A stretch of 64,000 bases of DNA from Nezara viridula (lineage: Eukaryota; Arthropoda; Insecta; Hemiptera; Pentatomidae): assembly GCA_928085145.1 (NCBI GenBank), contig OV725078.1, positions 141,953,612 to 142,017,611 of the forward strand, given 5' to 3'. The notes below the pieces were generated by a model. That model worked only from the letters and a program-made list of their open reading frames with translations, had not been told where the DNA came from and made no database searches. The translations under genes and the position numbers were made by a program. Below, one piece after another: positions 1 through 10,208 of the stretch. The first letter of the stretch is position 1. Every line of letters starts with the position of its first letter.

Positions 1-2335
1 GAAAAATATCCGAAAAACTCAAATAAGTCGAAACGCGGTGGCCTAATCTTAAAATGGAGGTCATTTTCAAAATCTACAGCTCCGGAAACATAAAAATACA
101 CCCTCATATGAAAAATATCCGAAAAACTCAAATAAGTCGAAACGCGGTGGCCTAATCTTAAAATGGAGGTCGTTTTCAAAATCTACGGCTCCAGAAACAT
201 AAAAGTAGACCTTTATATTGGATAAATTCTAAAAACTTAAATAAATCAAAACACAGTGGCGTAAACATAAAATGGATGTCATTTTCAAAATTTACTGATC
301 GGGAAACATAAAAATACACCCTTATATCGAATAATTCAAAAAAACTTAAATAATTCGAAACTCAGTCACATAATCTTAAAAAGGAGGTTATTTTCAAAAA
401 CTACTCGAACGATAACAGACCCACACATCGAAAAATTAAAGATAATTAAATAAATAAAAAAAGGTTGAATTTGAAATGGAAAAGGTTTGATTTGAAATGG
501 AAAAGGTTGAATTTGACTTGGAAAAAGTTTAATTTGATTTGGAAAAGGTTGAATTTGACTTGGAAAAGGTTGAAATTGACTTGGAAATGCTATATACTAC
601 TCCGGAAACATAAGAACACACTCTTTTATGATAAAAATTCGAAACACTTGAAGAAATCGAAATGCAGTGGCCTAATCTTAAAATGGAGGTCGTTTTCAAA
701 ATCTACGGGTCCAGAAACATAAGAATACATCCTCATATGAAAAAAATCCGAAAAACTAAAATAAATCGAAACGCGGTGGCCTAATCTTAAAATGGAGGTC
801 GTTTTAAAAATATACGGCTCCAGAAACATAAAAGTAGACCTTTATATTGGATAAATTCTAAAAACTTAAATAAGTCAAAACACAGTGGTGTAAACATAAC
901 ATGGATGTCATTTTCAAAATTTACTGATCGGGAAACATAAAAATACACCCTTATATCGAATAATTTAAAAAAACTTAAATAATTCGAAACTCTGTCATAT
1001 AATCTTAAAAAGGAGGTTATTTTCAAAAACTACTCGAACGATAACAGACCCACACATCGAAAAATTAAAGATAATTAAATAAATAAAAAAAGGTTGAATT
1101 TGAAATGGAAAAGGTTTGATTTGAAATGGAAAAGGTTGAATTTGACTTGGAAAAGGTTTAATTTGATTTGGAAAAGGTTGAATTTGACTTGGAAAAGGTT
1201 GAAATTGTCTTGGAAAAGGTTGAAATTGACTTGGAAATGCTATATACTACTCCGGAAACATAAGAACACACTCTTTTATGATAAAAATTCGAAACACTTG
1301 AAGAAATCGAAATGCGGTGGCCTAATCTTAAAATGGAGGTCGTTTTCAAAATCTACGGGTCCAGAAACATAAGAATACATCCTCATATGAAAAAAATCCG
1401 AAAAACTCAAATAAATCGAAACGCGGTGGCCTAATCTTAAAATGGAGGTCGTTTTCAAAATCTACGGCTCCAGAAACATAAAAGTAGACCTTTATATTGG
1501 ATAAATTCTAAAAACTTAAATAAGTCAAAACATAGTGGCGTAAACATAACATGGATGTCATTTTCAAAATTTACTGATTGGGAAACATAAAAATACACCC
1601 TTATATCGAATAAGTCAAAAAAACTTAAATGATTCGAAATGCAGTTACTTAATCTTAAAATGGGGGATATTTTCAAAACTATGTACAGGACAGCATAATA
1701 CTAGTCCCTAATAAATCTGAATAGCTACAATAAATCGATATCCGTAAGTGAAAATTCTACTTAGGAGAGCATAATAATAGACTTTCATATTGGAGGGGGG
1801 GAGGGGATGGCCATTATTTAAAAAAAATATATAAGATTTACAAAAAATTAAAACATTAATTTGAAATGAAAACGGTTGAATTTGAATTGGAAAAGGTTTA
1901 ATTTGAAATGGAAATGGTTGAATTTGACTTGGAAAAAGTTTAATTTGATCTGGAAAAGGTTGAATTTGACTTGGAAATGGTTGAATTTGACTTGGAAATG
2001 ACAGAAATATCACACTGAAAAAATCTAAACAGTTAAAATAAATGGACATGCAACCGCGTTATCAAATTTTTTTTTGTATTTTTCAAAAGCTATACCTTCG
2101 ATAATATAGTAAGTGGCCTTCATTTTGAAAAAAATCGAAAATTGACAAAAATTCGAAAGTTGAATTTGAAATGGAAAAGGTTGAATTTGACTTGGAAAAG
2201 GTTGAATTTGAAATGGAAAAGGTTGAATTTGACTTGGAAAAGGTTGAATTTGAAATGGAAAAGGTTTAATTTGACTTGGAAAAGGTTGAATTTGATTTGG
2301 AAAAGGTTGAAATTGACTTGGAAATGCTATATATA
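1..2335. repeat. Satellite: ~109-bp monomers plus 21-bp minisatellite in ~630-bp higher-order units
   Basis: Diverged monomers of about 109 bp recur at about 1, 110, 219 and 329, each with a gaaaaa..ccgaaaaact head, a ggcctaatcttaaaatggag core and a ccagaaacata tail. After about four monomers comes a run of 21-bp units (aaaaggttgaatttgacttgg, ending ctTGG or aaTGG). The block starting near 465 recurs near 1094, an offset of 629 bp, and the second copy has one extra 21-bp unit. Further 21-bp runs lie at about 1860-2000 and 2155-2325; in the last they alternate as 42-bp dimers. Open frames here (WKRLNLT-type on plus, FPSQIQP-type on minus) exist only because 21 is a multiple of 3, so I do not call them genes. 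The array runs off the left edge. Confidence 0.9.
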
Positions 2336-2699
2336 TGTATACAAGATAATGTTTCTTTCCGGCACACAAACTATATCATAATACACACACACATATATAA
2401 AGGATTATGTCACTACAGTTGATAATTTAAACTAATACATTGGTACTATTAAAATGTAAATATTATTGTACTTAGCAGGTAATAGTTCATTTTCTTAAAT
2501 AATGTTTCTCGTATTGACCCCTTATTCTGGATAAAGTAGAAGATCCCAACCCAACAACTAAAATATAAGGAAAATATACTCTTGATTTTGAGAAGAGGGA
2601 GCCTTTTTATCAGTTTTGTATCCATACAGGAAAAAGCAACGTACAGATCAATTTAGCACTTACACAACATTTTAGCAAAACGGATAAGCCACCAAAATT
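2336..2699. other. AT-rich spacer, nothing recognised
   Basis: Unique-looking AT-rich sequence right of the satellite. I see no coding potential, RNA gene or repeat similarity to the rest of the window. Confidence 0.5.
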
Positions 2700-2965
2700 T
2701 TTTAAAATTCTGGTATTGGAGGCAATAGACTAAAGACATCCTTGAAGAGATGTCTTCTTAGATTCACATGACTCACAAAGAAGGAGCTGGAGTCTATGCA
2801 GGTCAGTTCCAAATTAAAAAGCCAGTAAGCAAGTGTGGTTCAAATTTTGATAGAGAAGTGAAAGCTATATTCCCGGCTTTAGAAGTGTTAAGGGACATAC
2901 AGCCTAGAAACGTTGTAATATTTTTTGATTTGTAAACAGCAATACAGCCTTAGGATAAAAAAGTT
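2700..2965 (+). mobile_element. LINE RNase H domain fragment
   Basis: A conceptual plus-strand translation near 2780-2960 reads GAGVYAGQFQIKKPVS, then REVKAIFPALEVLRDIQPRN and VVIFFDL, with a stop following. This matches the RNase H domain that follows reverse transcriptase in some non-LTR retrotransposons (G-G-VY strand, an acidic helix with KAI..ALE, then the IFFD strand). It is a short, broken piece and is not a functional gene. It may come from the same family as the reverse transcriptase piece at 5400-5900. Confidence 0.6.
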
Positions 2966-3305
2966 TTTAAAGCTGAGGCACAAAAACGAACTAAAATCCA
3001 AGGTTGAGGAGAAAAAATATGATTTTCTTATACAAAATAACTCCCATACAATCTGACAAGAGAAAACGCAGTGACTAGTTTCAGAAGTAGTCACTTGCAG
3101 GCTTATTTAATCAACATAGGAGTAAAGAGTAAAAAAAAACTGCTGACTCAACAACAATGATGAAATGAATGGTGATCACCTGGACACATTCCTTGCCTTG
3201 AAAGACATAAAGAAAATAAAATATAAATGAAAATAATTATAAAAGGAAGTCTAAACTTTATTCGGCTGCTTTAGTCTCATGGCTAATAAGCCAAATTAGT
3301 CATAA
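2966..3305. other. Spacer, nothing recognised
   Basis: AT-rich sequence without a supportable gene. Confidence 0.4.
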
Positions 3306-3360
3306 AAATGGAAGACAGAGGCGACCGACCCTAGGGATTCCAAAGATGAACCATACAAAA
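3306..3360 (+). repeat. Short dispersed repeat, copy 1
   Basis: About 50 bp around atggaagacagaggc and gggattccaaagatgaacc recur at 4556-4612. The Jockey fragment and an AHCYL exon lie between the two copies. I cannot assign the parent element. Confidence 0.5.
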
Positions 3361-3380
3361 AAAAAAAAAAAAAAAAAAAA

Positions 3381-3932
3381 GCATATATTCGACGTTTCCG
3401 ATTACTTCAGCACTTACTAGACAAACGCTCTAAACTTCCCATTAATTACAAAAGACTCATATACTTGACTATAATAAGACCTATTTGGACTTACGGAGTT
3501 GAGCTATGGGACTCCACTAAACCATCGAATTCCTCTCGCATCCAATCCTTACAATCCAAAATCCTTCGTAAAATCCTCAATGCTCCTTACTTTGTCACTA
3601 ATAAAATTATCCATAAAGATCTTAATGTTCCTTATGTTTCAGATCTGGCCCAATCCAGATACCTATCCTTCCATAATAAACTTCAGAATCATCCCAACCC
3701 TCTCGTTTCTAACCTTGCTTCCTCTTCAATTCCTGATAACCCTCCGAGGCGTCTGAAAAGAAGATGGCCCCGTGATCTCCTAATGTAGTCATATCATTAG
3801 AGTGCTACCATTGGGTGGTTACTCAGCAAGTGTATTCATGTCATTATATCAATTATGTCCAAATTTACTTGATGTATTTATGTAATACAGTTGTAAATGT
3901 CATAAAGAAATAAAAAAAAAAAAAAAAAAATA
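3381..3932 (+). mobile_element. Jockey-type LINE 3' end (5'-truncated)
   Basis: The open frame 3381-3788 encodes the C-terminal end of a Jockey-clade reverse transcriptase ORF: RPIWTYGVELWDSTKPSN, LQSKILRKILNAPYFV, and PPRRLKRRWPRDLL just before the stop. A short 3' UTR ending taatacagttgtaaatgtca and a poly-A run (about 3912-3930) follow. The copy is 5'-truncated, the usual result of target-primed reverse transcription. A ~23-A run lies directly upstream. The same 3' end recurs at 63826-64000. It sits just downstream of AHCYL exon 4 on the opposite strand. Confidence 0.88.
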
Positions 3933-3945
3933 TTCATTGAATTTA

Positions 3946-4022
3946 TTATGCAAGCAATTGATCTAGGTATTTATTACATGTTTCAACTAAATATTGTTGA
4001 GGAAAGATATAATTTAGCAAAC
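3946..4022 (-). other. Read-through extension of AHCYL exon 4 to a stop
   Basis: If the weak gtttgc donor is skipped, translation continues for 25 codons (GLLNYIFPQQYL... ending LDQLLA) to TAA at 3946-3948. The Jockey poly-A lies immediately beyond. The extension shows no family similarity that I recognise, so it is most likely intron. It could yield an N-terminal-only isoform, which RNA evidence would decide. Confidence 0.3.
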
Positions 4023-4157
4023 CTTGTTCAGCTATTTCAATTTCTCTTCGCCCAAATGCATGTTCTTTTATGTTTTTGACACAGAAATCTGAAAATCCAC
4101 TAGAAGCAACCTGAAGCCTTTGCCTTGGCGAAACATCGTCTTCTTCAGAACTACTAC
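4023..4157 (-). CDS. AHCYL: AHCYL (IRBIT-like) coding exon 4
   Basis: The acceptor (ttatacag on minus) opens in phase 1, completing a Gly codon with exon 3. The product reads SSSEEDDVSPRQRLQ, then GFSDFCVKNIKEHAFGRREI and EIAEQ. This is the conserved junction between the Ser-rich appendage and the start of the hydrolase-like domain in animal AHCYL1/AHCYL2, where FCVKNIK and FGRREIEIAEQ are hallmarks. The expected exit is after G4023, giving a split Glu codon as in the family (EIAEQE), but the donor is gtttgc, weaker than usual. If unspliced, the frame reads on 25 codons to TAA at 3946-3948. AHCYL proteins are catalytically divergent relatives of SAH hydrolase; mammalian IRBIT regulates IP3 receptors and ion transporters. 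Later exons are not in the window. Confidence 0.9.
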
Positions 4158-5204
4158 CTGTATAAGATGCTGAAATGGAATAATAATCTCATTAAGTGAT
4201 TCAAAAATATTGTTCATATTACCATTAAAATCAAATCTAACAATTTAAGAAAGGGTATATTGGTCATGAATTTCTTCATTAATTACAATAAAATCATATA
4301 AGTGTTAGCTACTTCAAGATATACCAAATAAAAATATAATACTTTTTAAAAAAAAATCAGAAAAGCCACAAGGGATTAGTATTATTAGTTTCCAGACACA
4401 GGGAATTGTTTTATGTAAATTTGAAGACATAGAAGAAGTATTAAATCGAAAGAGCTCGGATATCTATCACGAACTGCCGGATTATATAACTTGGAAGAGG
4501 AAGGATATTTGAAAATAGTTACAATGGTAGGAAGAATAAGGAAGCCAATTTAAATGGAAAATGGAAGACAGAGGCCATCCTAGGGATTCCAAAGATGAAC
4601 CGTACAAAACAATTTATTATGTTTTCCCCCCTGAAATCCCCAGGGATAAACCAAACAATAGTAGTCAGAGAGGAAAATTATTAAGAAAGTAACAAGGAGC
4701 TTACAGGTTCTCAATGGAAGTAGGTGACTTCTTGAATCCGGTTAGAATTGGTTGGTTACTCGAAGGATAAACCCTCTCTCCGCTCCCTCAGTAGCCAAAA
4801 ATGGCAAGCCAGGAAAAACAAGAATATAAATAGTTTCATAAGAAACTCAATTCATGTTGGAAATTCAAATAAATCATACGATTTCCTCAATGTATCAAAC
4901 CCAAAATGTAAAATGACTACTTATCAGAAAAGAGAAAAAAAAATCTTATAAATAGGAAAAAATTGATGAAGTTCTCAGGCCAAAGCCAAAACTAGCAGTG
5001 AATAAGAAGAAGGCATAACAATAATTCTATACTCTCATTTAAGTAAAAAAAATGAGACCTAAACTGATCATACCACGTGTTGGGGTTAATAATTCTTAAT
5101 TTTAAAAGAGATTGGTTTACAGTCTAATCTCATAGTCACATACTTGTGGAAACTTATGGTGACAATGTCCTAATGCAAGATGCTTGTGTGTGTTGTTTTA
5201 GATG
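4158..5204. other. AHCYL intron 3, distal part
   Basis: AT-rich intron sequence. It contains the second copy (4556-4612) of the short repeat seen at 3306-3360. I see no other element or gene. Confidence 0.5.
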
Positions 5205-5360
5205 ATTCAAAATTGGTGATTTTGACTTCAAAGACAAAGAATGCCCAGACCAAGGAAAAAAAAAAAAATTCAAGATGCCAAACGGCAAGCATTTTTGGAT
5301 GAAGACAATATGAAAACTCAACAACAAATGGCAGAGGGGTTAAATGTGATCCTTCTTACA
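5205..5360 (+). mobile_element. Mariner transposase N-terminal fragment
   Basis: A plus-strand translation reads GDFDFKDKECPDQGKKKK, then FLDEDNMKTQQQMAEGLNV. This matches the mariner linker after the first helix-turn-helix (GDFDLEDKPR-type, then LLDED..T.QQLAE.L.V). The frame breaks near 5360, where a LINE fragment begins. The matching C-terminal part lies at 6035-6255 in the same orientation. Confidence 0.8.
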
Positions 5361-5399
5361 GGAAAGTTCATAAACAAAATTTTTGGACGGATGCAAGAG

Positions 5400-5900
5400 G
5401 CATGAAATATTGTTCAGATATGGTGTAAAAAATGTGCTTATCAGTAAATCAATCAAATACTAAGTTGATTTTATTTACCAAGAAACATAATCTGGACACA
5501 TTTAAGGCTCTAATTTTCTTTGGTAAGCAACTTAAATTATGAAAGAATGTCAAATGCCTTGGTATTACTTTAGATTCTAAACTAAATTGGGGACCACATT
5601 TGGCAGAAATTAAAAGGAAAACCATAACAGCCTTCTGGCGGGCAAGACGCATTTCAGTAGGCGTAACTAGGGATTTTAATCCTAAGATTATCCATTGGAT
5701 ATATATACAGCAATAATAAGACCTACAATACAATATAGAAGCATGGTGTTGTGGGTAGCCCTAAATAGGACCTCTCATATGTGAAGGCTCTGTTGCAAGC
5801 AAAGAATGGTCAGCAATGGCATTCCACACAACACCTACAAAGGCCTTGGAAGTCTTACTGTTTTTGATTCTGCTACATCTATGGATAATAGATAAAGTGA
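5400..5900 (+). mobile_element. LINE reverse transcriptase fragment lying inside the mariner copy
   Basis: Plus-strand pieces read NTKLILFTKKHNLDTF, then VKCLGITLDSKLNWGPHLAE, AFWRARRISVG, and after frameshifts MAFHTTPTKALEVLLFLIL. These match the C-terminal part of a non-LTR reverse transcriptase (the YLGV.LDSKLNW..H block, then the TPT.ALE.LL block before RNase H). Several stops and frameshifts make it inactive. It sits between the two halves of a mariner, implying nested insertion. Confidence 0.8.
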
Positions 5901-6034
5901 TTATGGCATTTTTAAGAAAGAGGGATAACGCACCTTGGCAAGAAACAGGTTGGAGCATTGCCCGTTGTGGTATTCTCGTGCCTAGCGACACTGGTTTGAA
6001 TCCACCCTGGCAAGAGTTGACTTTTATTTTGTGA

Positions 6035-6255
6035 TGAAGCCACAAGAAAAAGTACAAGACAAGGAAAAGCAATTTTGCAGCATGACAACGCCGCATCACA
6101 CCCAATGAAAGCAGTCAAAGACACCGTTTCTTTTCTTGGCTGGAAGCTCATGTCCCACCTACCATATTCACCAGACTTGGCCCCTTTCAACTACCACTTG
6201 TTTCCATTGAAGTCTCAATCACTAACCATGAAACATTTTAACAATTAGGGAGATG
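6035..6255 (+). mobile_element. Mariner transposase C-terminal fragment
   Basis: A plus-strand frame reads GKAILQHDNAASHP, then LGWKLMSHLPYSPDLAPFNY and HLFPLKSQ, ending in a stop near 6248. These are the second and third catalytic blocks of mariner transposase: the D of HDNA and the D of YSPDLAP, in the DD34D spacing class. The region between the N-terminal piece and this one is lost or replaced, so the element is dead. Confidence 0.88.
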
Positions 6256-6536
6256 TCACAAAATGGATAGCTGATTGGACCATCTCAAAAGAAATACAGT
6301 TTTTCTGAAAGCATTCACAAATTGCTAGAGGTGGGAAAAATGTGTAACTAGCGATGATGGATGGTAACTCAGTATTAATAGAAATAAAAGAAAATATACA
6401 CAATGAATTATTTTTTAGATATGACAGAATAAATTAAATTAAACTAAAATCATATGATTGGAAATATTTCCTTCTATCATTTGAATAGAATGATGGTGTG
6501 AAAATAAAAAAAATTAATTAACAAATATCTACTTAC

Positions 6537-6624
6537 CAGAACTATAAGAATCAGTAGAAGATGCTGACAAAGAACGACTTCGATACCTACTTGATTTTTT
6601 CAATGCACTGGTTGATTTCGATTC
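6537..6624 (-). CDS. AHCYL: AHCYL (IRBIT-like) coding exon 3
   Basis: This 88-nt exon has a clean acceptor (gtttttag) and donor (gtaagt) on the minus strand. It enters in phase 0 and leaves in phase 1. It encodes ESKSTSALKKSSRYRSRSLS followed by ASSTDSYSSG. The RSRSLSASSTDSYSS stretch is the multi-serine signature of AHCYL1/IRBIT (mammalian RSLSRSISQSSTDSYSS). In mammals, phosphorylation there allows binding to the IP3 receptor and other targets, so the same regulation is a reasonable inference here. The exon is too short to appear as a free-standing ORF. Confidence 0.93.
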
Positions 6625-6814
6625 CTAAAAACATTTAATATTACATAAATAACAACATTTTGTAAACAATTTATTGACTTAATCATGTTTTGGTATACCA
6701 TAACACCTATATTCATACCATTAAAAGTTTATGTAATGGAGCAAAGGCATATCATATTTTAATAAATAAAGATCTAAATAATATATATAATCAGTATCAC
6801 TACAACCAAAACAT

Positions 6815-6990
6815 GAAAGTTTTGAGTTCAGTACTTTGCAAGCAAATTACTGTTTCAAGGCCAACAGTTGTGCAGGGAGGAGATCCGGCTGAGATTACAT
6901 TCAACCACCTGGCTTTCCCTCTTAATCAATTATTTAATCAATAGTACTGACTTTATAAAGGATGGGTGTGCTGTAGAAGGGTCCTCCAGA
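6815..6990 (-). repeat. SINE family A, 3' body fragment
   Basis: The segment ggccaacagttgtgcaggga, then caaccacctggctttccctc, and the aattatttaatca tract match the body of the better-preserved SINE copy at 22625-22885. The tRNA-like head is missing here. It lies in AHCYL intron 2. Confidence 0.7.
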
Positions 6991-7699
6991 TCCCATGGTC
7001 AATTCACATTGTATTATTTTTTATCAACATAAAATAAATTGAACAAAACCACAGCTCAGACAAATTTTCATTTTCTTTAAAAATCTATATTATACATCGC
7101 GCCTTCCCAATTTGTAACTATAACATATAATCGTGTTCTTGTCCATCTTCATATAAGCCCAAAATCAATTGGAGCCTTTTATTTCTAATATATTCATTGT
7201 ACGTTATATTGTACTTCCTTTTCTATTTCATAATAACTACAATTATATTTATATCACAATATAATAAAATTTCTATATTGAAAAACAACTGCTATCACCT
7301 AAGAAAAATCAAACTACCATCTTCAGGTGAATACTATTTTTCGAACGAAATTTTGGTCTAAAATCTTTATTTTGTATTAGAAGAGTAGGAGGTTACAAGA
7401 GCTCAAACTGTAACAAAGACACCAGGGTGTAAATCTTTATTTTGTATTAGGAGAATAGGAAGTTACAGGAGCGCAACACATATGTAATTAAATGAACAGT
7501 TGTATAATTATTGCTAATTAAAGAGCTAATAGGAGATCTCCTGCAATCTTCTACTCTCCTAATGCTAAAATAAAATAAGATCACTAAAAACTTTTTTTTA
7601 TAATAGAGAGAAAAGAAAAGAATAGAGAATATTTATATCACCATAAGATAATTTAACATAAATTCATAATTTAAAATAATAATATTTATGAAAAATTAC
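6991..7699. other. AHCYL intron 2, AT-rich with a short tandem repeat
   Basis: A ~45-bp segment (aaatctttattttgtattag and following) occurs twice in tandem at about 7366-7410 and 7431-7475. Otherwise I see nothing. Confidence 0.5.
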
Positions 7700-7744
7700 C
7701 AGTTTTCTCTGACCAACAAATGAAGAAGCACCAGAATCCACATT
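7700..7744 (-). CDS. AHCYL: AHCYL (IRBIT-like) coding exon 2
   Basis: This 45-nt microexon-sized exon (acceptor attttcag, donor gtaatt, phase 0 at both ends) encodes NVDSGASSFVGQRKL. The call rests on three facts: both splice sites are good, the length is a multiple of three, and it joins exon 1 and exon 3 in frame. Because it is in phase at both ends, it could be skipped without changing frame. The N-terminal appendage of AHCYL proteins is poorly conserved, so sequence similarity alone would not identify it. Confidence 0.75.
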
Positions 7745-10100
7745 CTGAAAATTAATAAAATAAAATGTTTATCATTAACTTATAAAAGTCTATAATTAAT
7801 TTAAATTTTGTAATATAAGGAAATGCGACAATGACAATATTCAAGAAATTTACTAAACAAATATGATAAAGGAAACCAAGCATTTTCTTTCCACTAAAAA
7901 TTAATTTTGAATCAAGAATAAAAGAATTTTTTTTTTTTAAGAGATTGCATTTGAAAAAGTCAAGCACAGAAAAGTTATCAATCAGAGTAAACTATAAAAT
8001 GAAATTATTGTAAATAAAGTTACGGAAGGATCTTATCTTGATTAATATTGTACAACCAGAAATGGACATTTCAACCCAAGCTTGTGGGTTGTTATCATGT
8101 ATCATTTGAACACCTTCAGTGCTGTGCTGGTAACATGCCCTCATGATGACGCAAAAGCTTGGTTTGAAACGTCCCCAACAATAAAAATCTTAAAACGACT
8201 ACGTTCTGACTATTTATCACCCATGATATGTAGTACAGTCGACTAACTTCCTTCAATAACAATTAAGTTAGTTTTATACATTTTTCTTTTCTGTTGGTAT
8301 TATATAAGAGTTTTATACACAAGAGTTAAATTGAATTAGTTAAGATAAATAACAGTACCTTAACTAATAATATATATACTACTAGATATTTATTTTAGAA
8401 TATCATAAGAAATAGTTTGAAATGACATGTTAATCTTTGGTAAATTTAAAAACTAAAATCAAACAATCAGCTTTTACATAGACTATCAAAAATGAAATCA
8501 GTTTCACAACAGTACTTAAAGATTACTCAGTTTTATGTTACTCAAATTAAATTACAATAATAAAGTTTAAGATATTCTGCCTATTATGAGACAATTTAAT
8601 TAAAACAATTATTAACTTATTTTTTATTTATTTAAAACAGACAATATAAATTAGTTATAGGTTATTCTATTTGGTCATAAATGTTTTATATAACATATAT
8701 TTATCTTGCAGAAATCAACTAAACAGTGGGAGGATTAGGAGAAAACTACTTGTACCTACTAATAAATTATTTTTGGATTGAAAAAGTAAGATACTGAAAT
8801 TTAAACACAGAATCATAAATGAAATTAAATACCTTTCATTTTAGCCCTTTGGTTTGAGCTTAATAATGTTGAACAATACCTAAATTTGAACTGATTGAGA
8901 AAATTCAAGAACAGAAAAAGAGATTTCACATACTGAAGTTCAAGTATAATACAAATGTCGTGTAAGGAAAAGAGGTAATGAAAATAAAAAATAACATAAT
9001 AGATGAAAAGAGAATTAAGTGATATAGCGATTTAATACGATTAATAGATAGAATAAGAGTACTAGTTCAGAAGTGCCATCTTCGATTGATAGGTGGATCA
9101 AGATCATACTGGAAATGAAATTCTGAATGTAGCCAATTGTCGATAACTAGGTTTTTAGGTATATTCACTGCACTCCGTAAACTCAGGATGGCCTTTTCTA
9201 GCTGTCTAGGCCTAATTAAGCATGGATCCTATTTAGAGGAAATGGATCCTTTTTAATTCATAATTAAATACCTTCCATAATTTATTTTCAAGCAAGAAAT
9301 GGAAATTGGTCATCTTCATAAACTTTAAGACACATTCGGCAACTTTCAAAATTCTAGATAATTGATGAAGAACCTTTCAACCATAAGTGAATTAATTACA
9401 GGATAAAGCTAGTCCAATATATTCTATAAATTTGACATTTCAATAAAAACAATCTTAGTTTCACTCAATCAATTCAGTTATTTATTACTGCAATCATGAG
9501 TACTTTTAATCTATTCTAGAAGTTTATAAGGAAGAATTAGAAAGGCGGATATCACTAATTTATATTGGTTTCATGTATTTTGTAAAATTTAATTTATGCG
9601 AACAATTATATTCATGTCATTAATCATCAAATCTTGTGAAATGAAAACATAAGCATAATTAAAAAGCAACATTAAGTATGTACAACTATTATTGATAAAT
9701 AACATTGTGTAAAAAAAAAAAAAAAGAATTATAATCTATGTTTCTGGTTTGGGGTAGGGACAATTAATATAAAATTACAACAGAGTGGTCAAAAAGCAAA
9801 CCCATTAAATAAAGAATAAATAAGTGAGTTTTAATTTACAGAAATGACTACAAACATAGCTTACTGATAAAGATAAAAATGGAAAACATATAAAATAAAG
9901 GAAGTTAAAATGCAACTGAACATAATATTAATTAAGTATCAAAATCCAATTTTTCATTTTGATTGTGAGTAAATTAATAAACAATGCCAAAGAAGAATGT
10001 TTATGTGGTAATTCGTCAAGAAATGGGCAACTTGAAAGGATTTTTGTTAAGCCTTACACAATAGAATTAAAACATACTATGAAGAATTGCAACTAAATAC
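7745..10100. other. AHCYL intron 1
   Basis: About 2.36 kb of AT-rich intron, starting (on minus) with donor gtattt and ending with acceptor attttcag. Apart from the inverted motif pair at 8064-8174 I see no gene or element. Confidence 0.6.
8064..8174. repeat. Inverted pair of a GATGATGAC...GAAACGTCC motif
   Basis: The left arm 8064-8099 (ggacatttcaacccaagctt and following) is an imperfect inverted copy of the right arm 8142-8174 (catgatgacgcaaaagcttg, then gtttgaaacgtcc), separated by about 42 bp. The same TGATGAC-stem-GAAACGTC layout occurs in both arms of the large palindrome at 28440-29099. Confidence 0.6.
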
Positions 10101-10190
10101 CTTAATTGCAGATCCTGGATCAGTTACCGGGCTGTCAGAAACAGTTGATGGGTTTGATTTGGTGACACAAGAAGAAACAACCTCACTCAT
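10101..10190 (-). CDS. AHCYL: AHCYL (IRBIT-like) coding exon 1 with start codon
   Basis: Thirty codons from ATG (10190-10188) encode MSEVVSSCVTKSNPSTVSDS followed by PVTDPGSAIK, then a donor AAG|gtattt in phase 0. An in-frame TAG lies six codons upstream (10208-10206), so this ATG is the true start unless another 5' exon is spliced in. With exons 2-4 it gives about 119 residues: a Ser/Thr-rich, disordered appendage, then the first residues of the hydrolase-like fold. AHCYL proteins usually exceed 480 residues, so only the N-terminal quarter is in the window. The promoter and 5' UTR lie at higher coordinates and are not identifiable. Confidence 0.82.
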
Positions 10191-10208
10191 CTCTACTGAT
10201 TCTCCCTA

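Noticed and set aside
1708..2381. FPSQIQP-repeat (minus) and WKRLNLT-repeat (plus) ORFs in the satellite
   Set aside because: The 21-bp period makes any frame open. There is no start context, unique domain or flanking exon.
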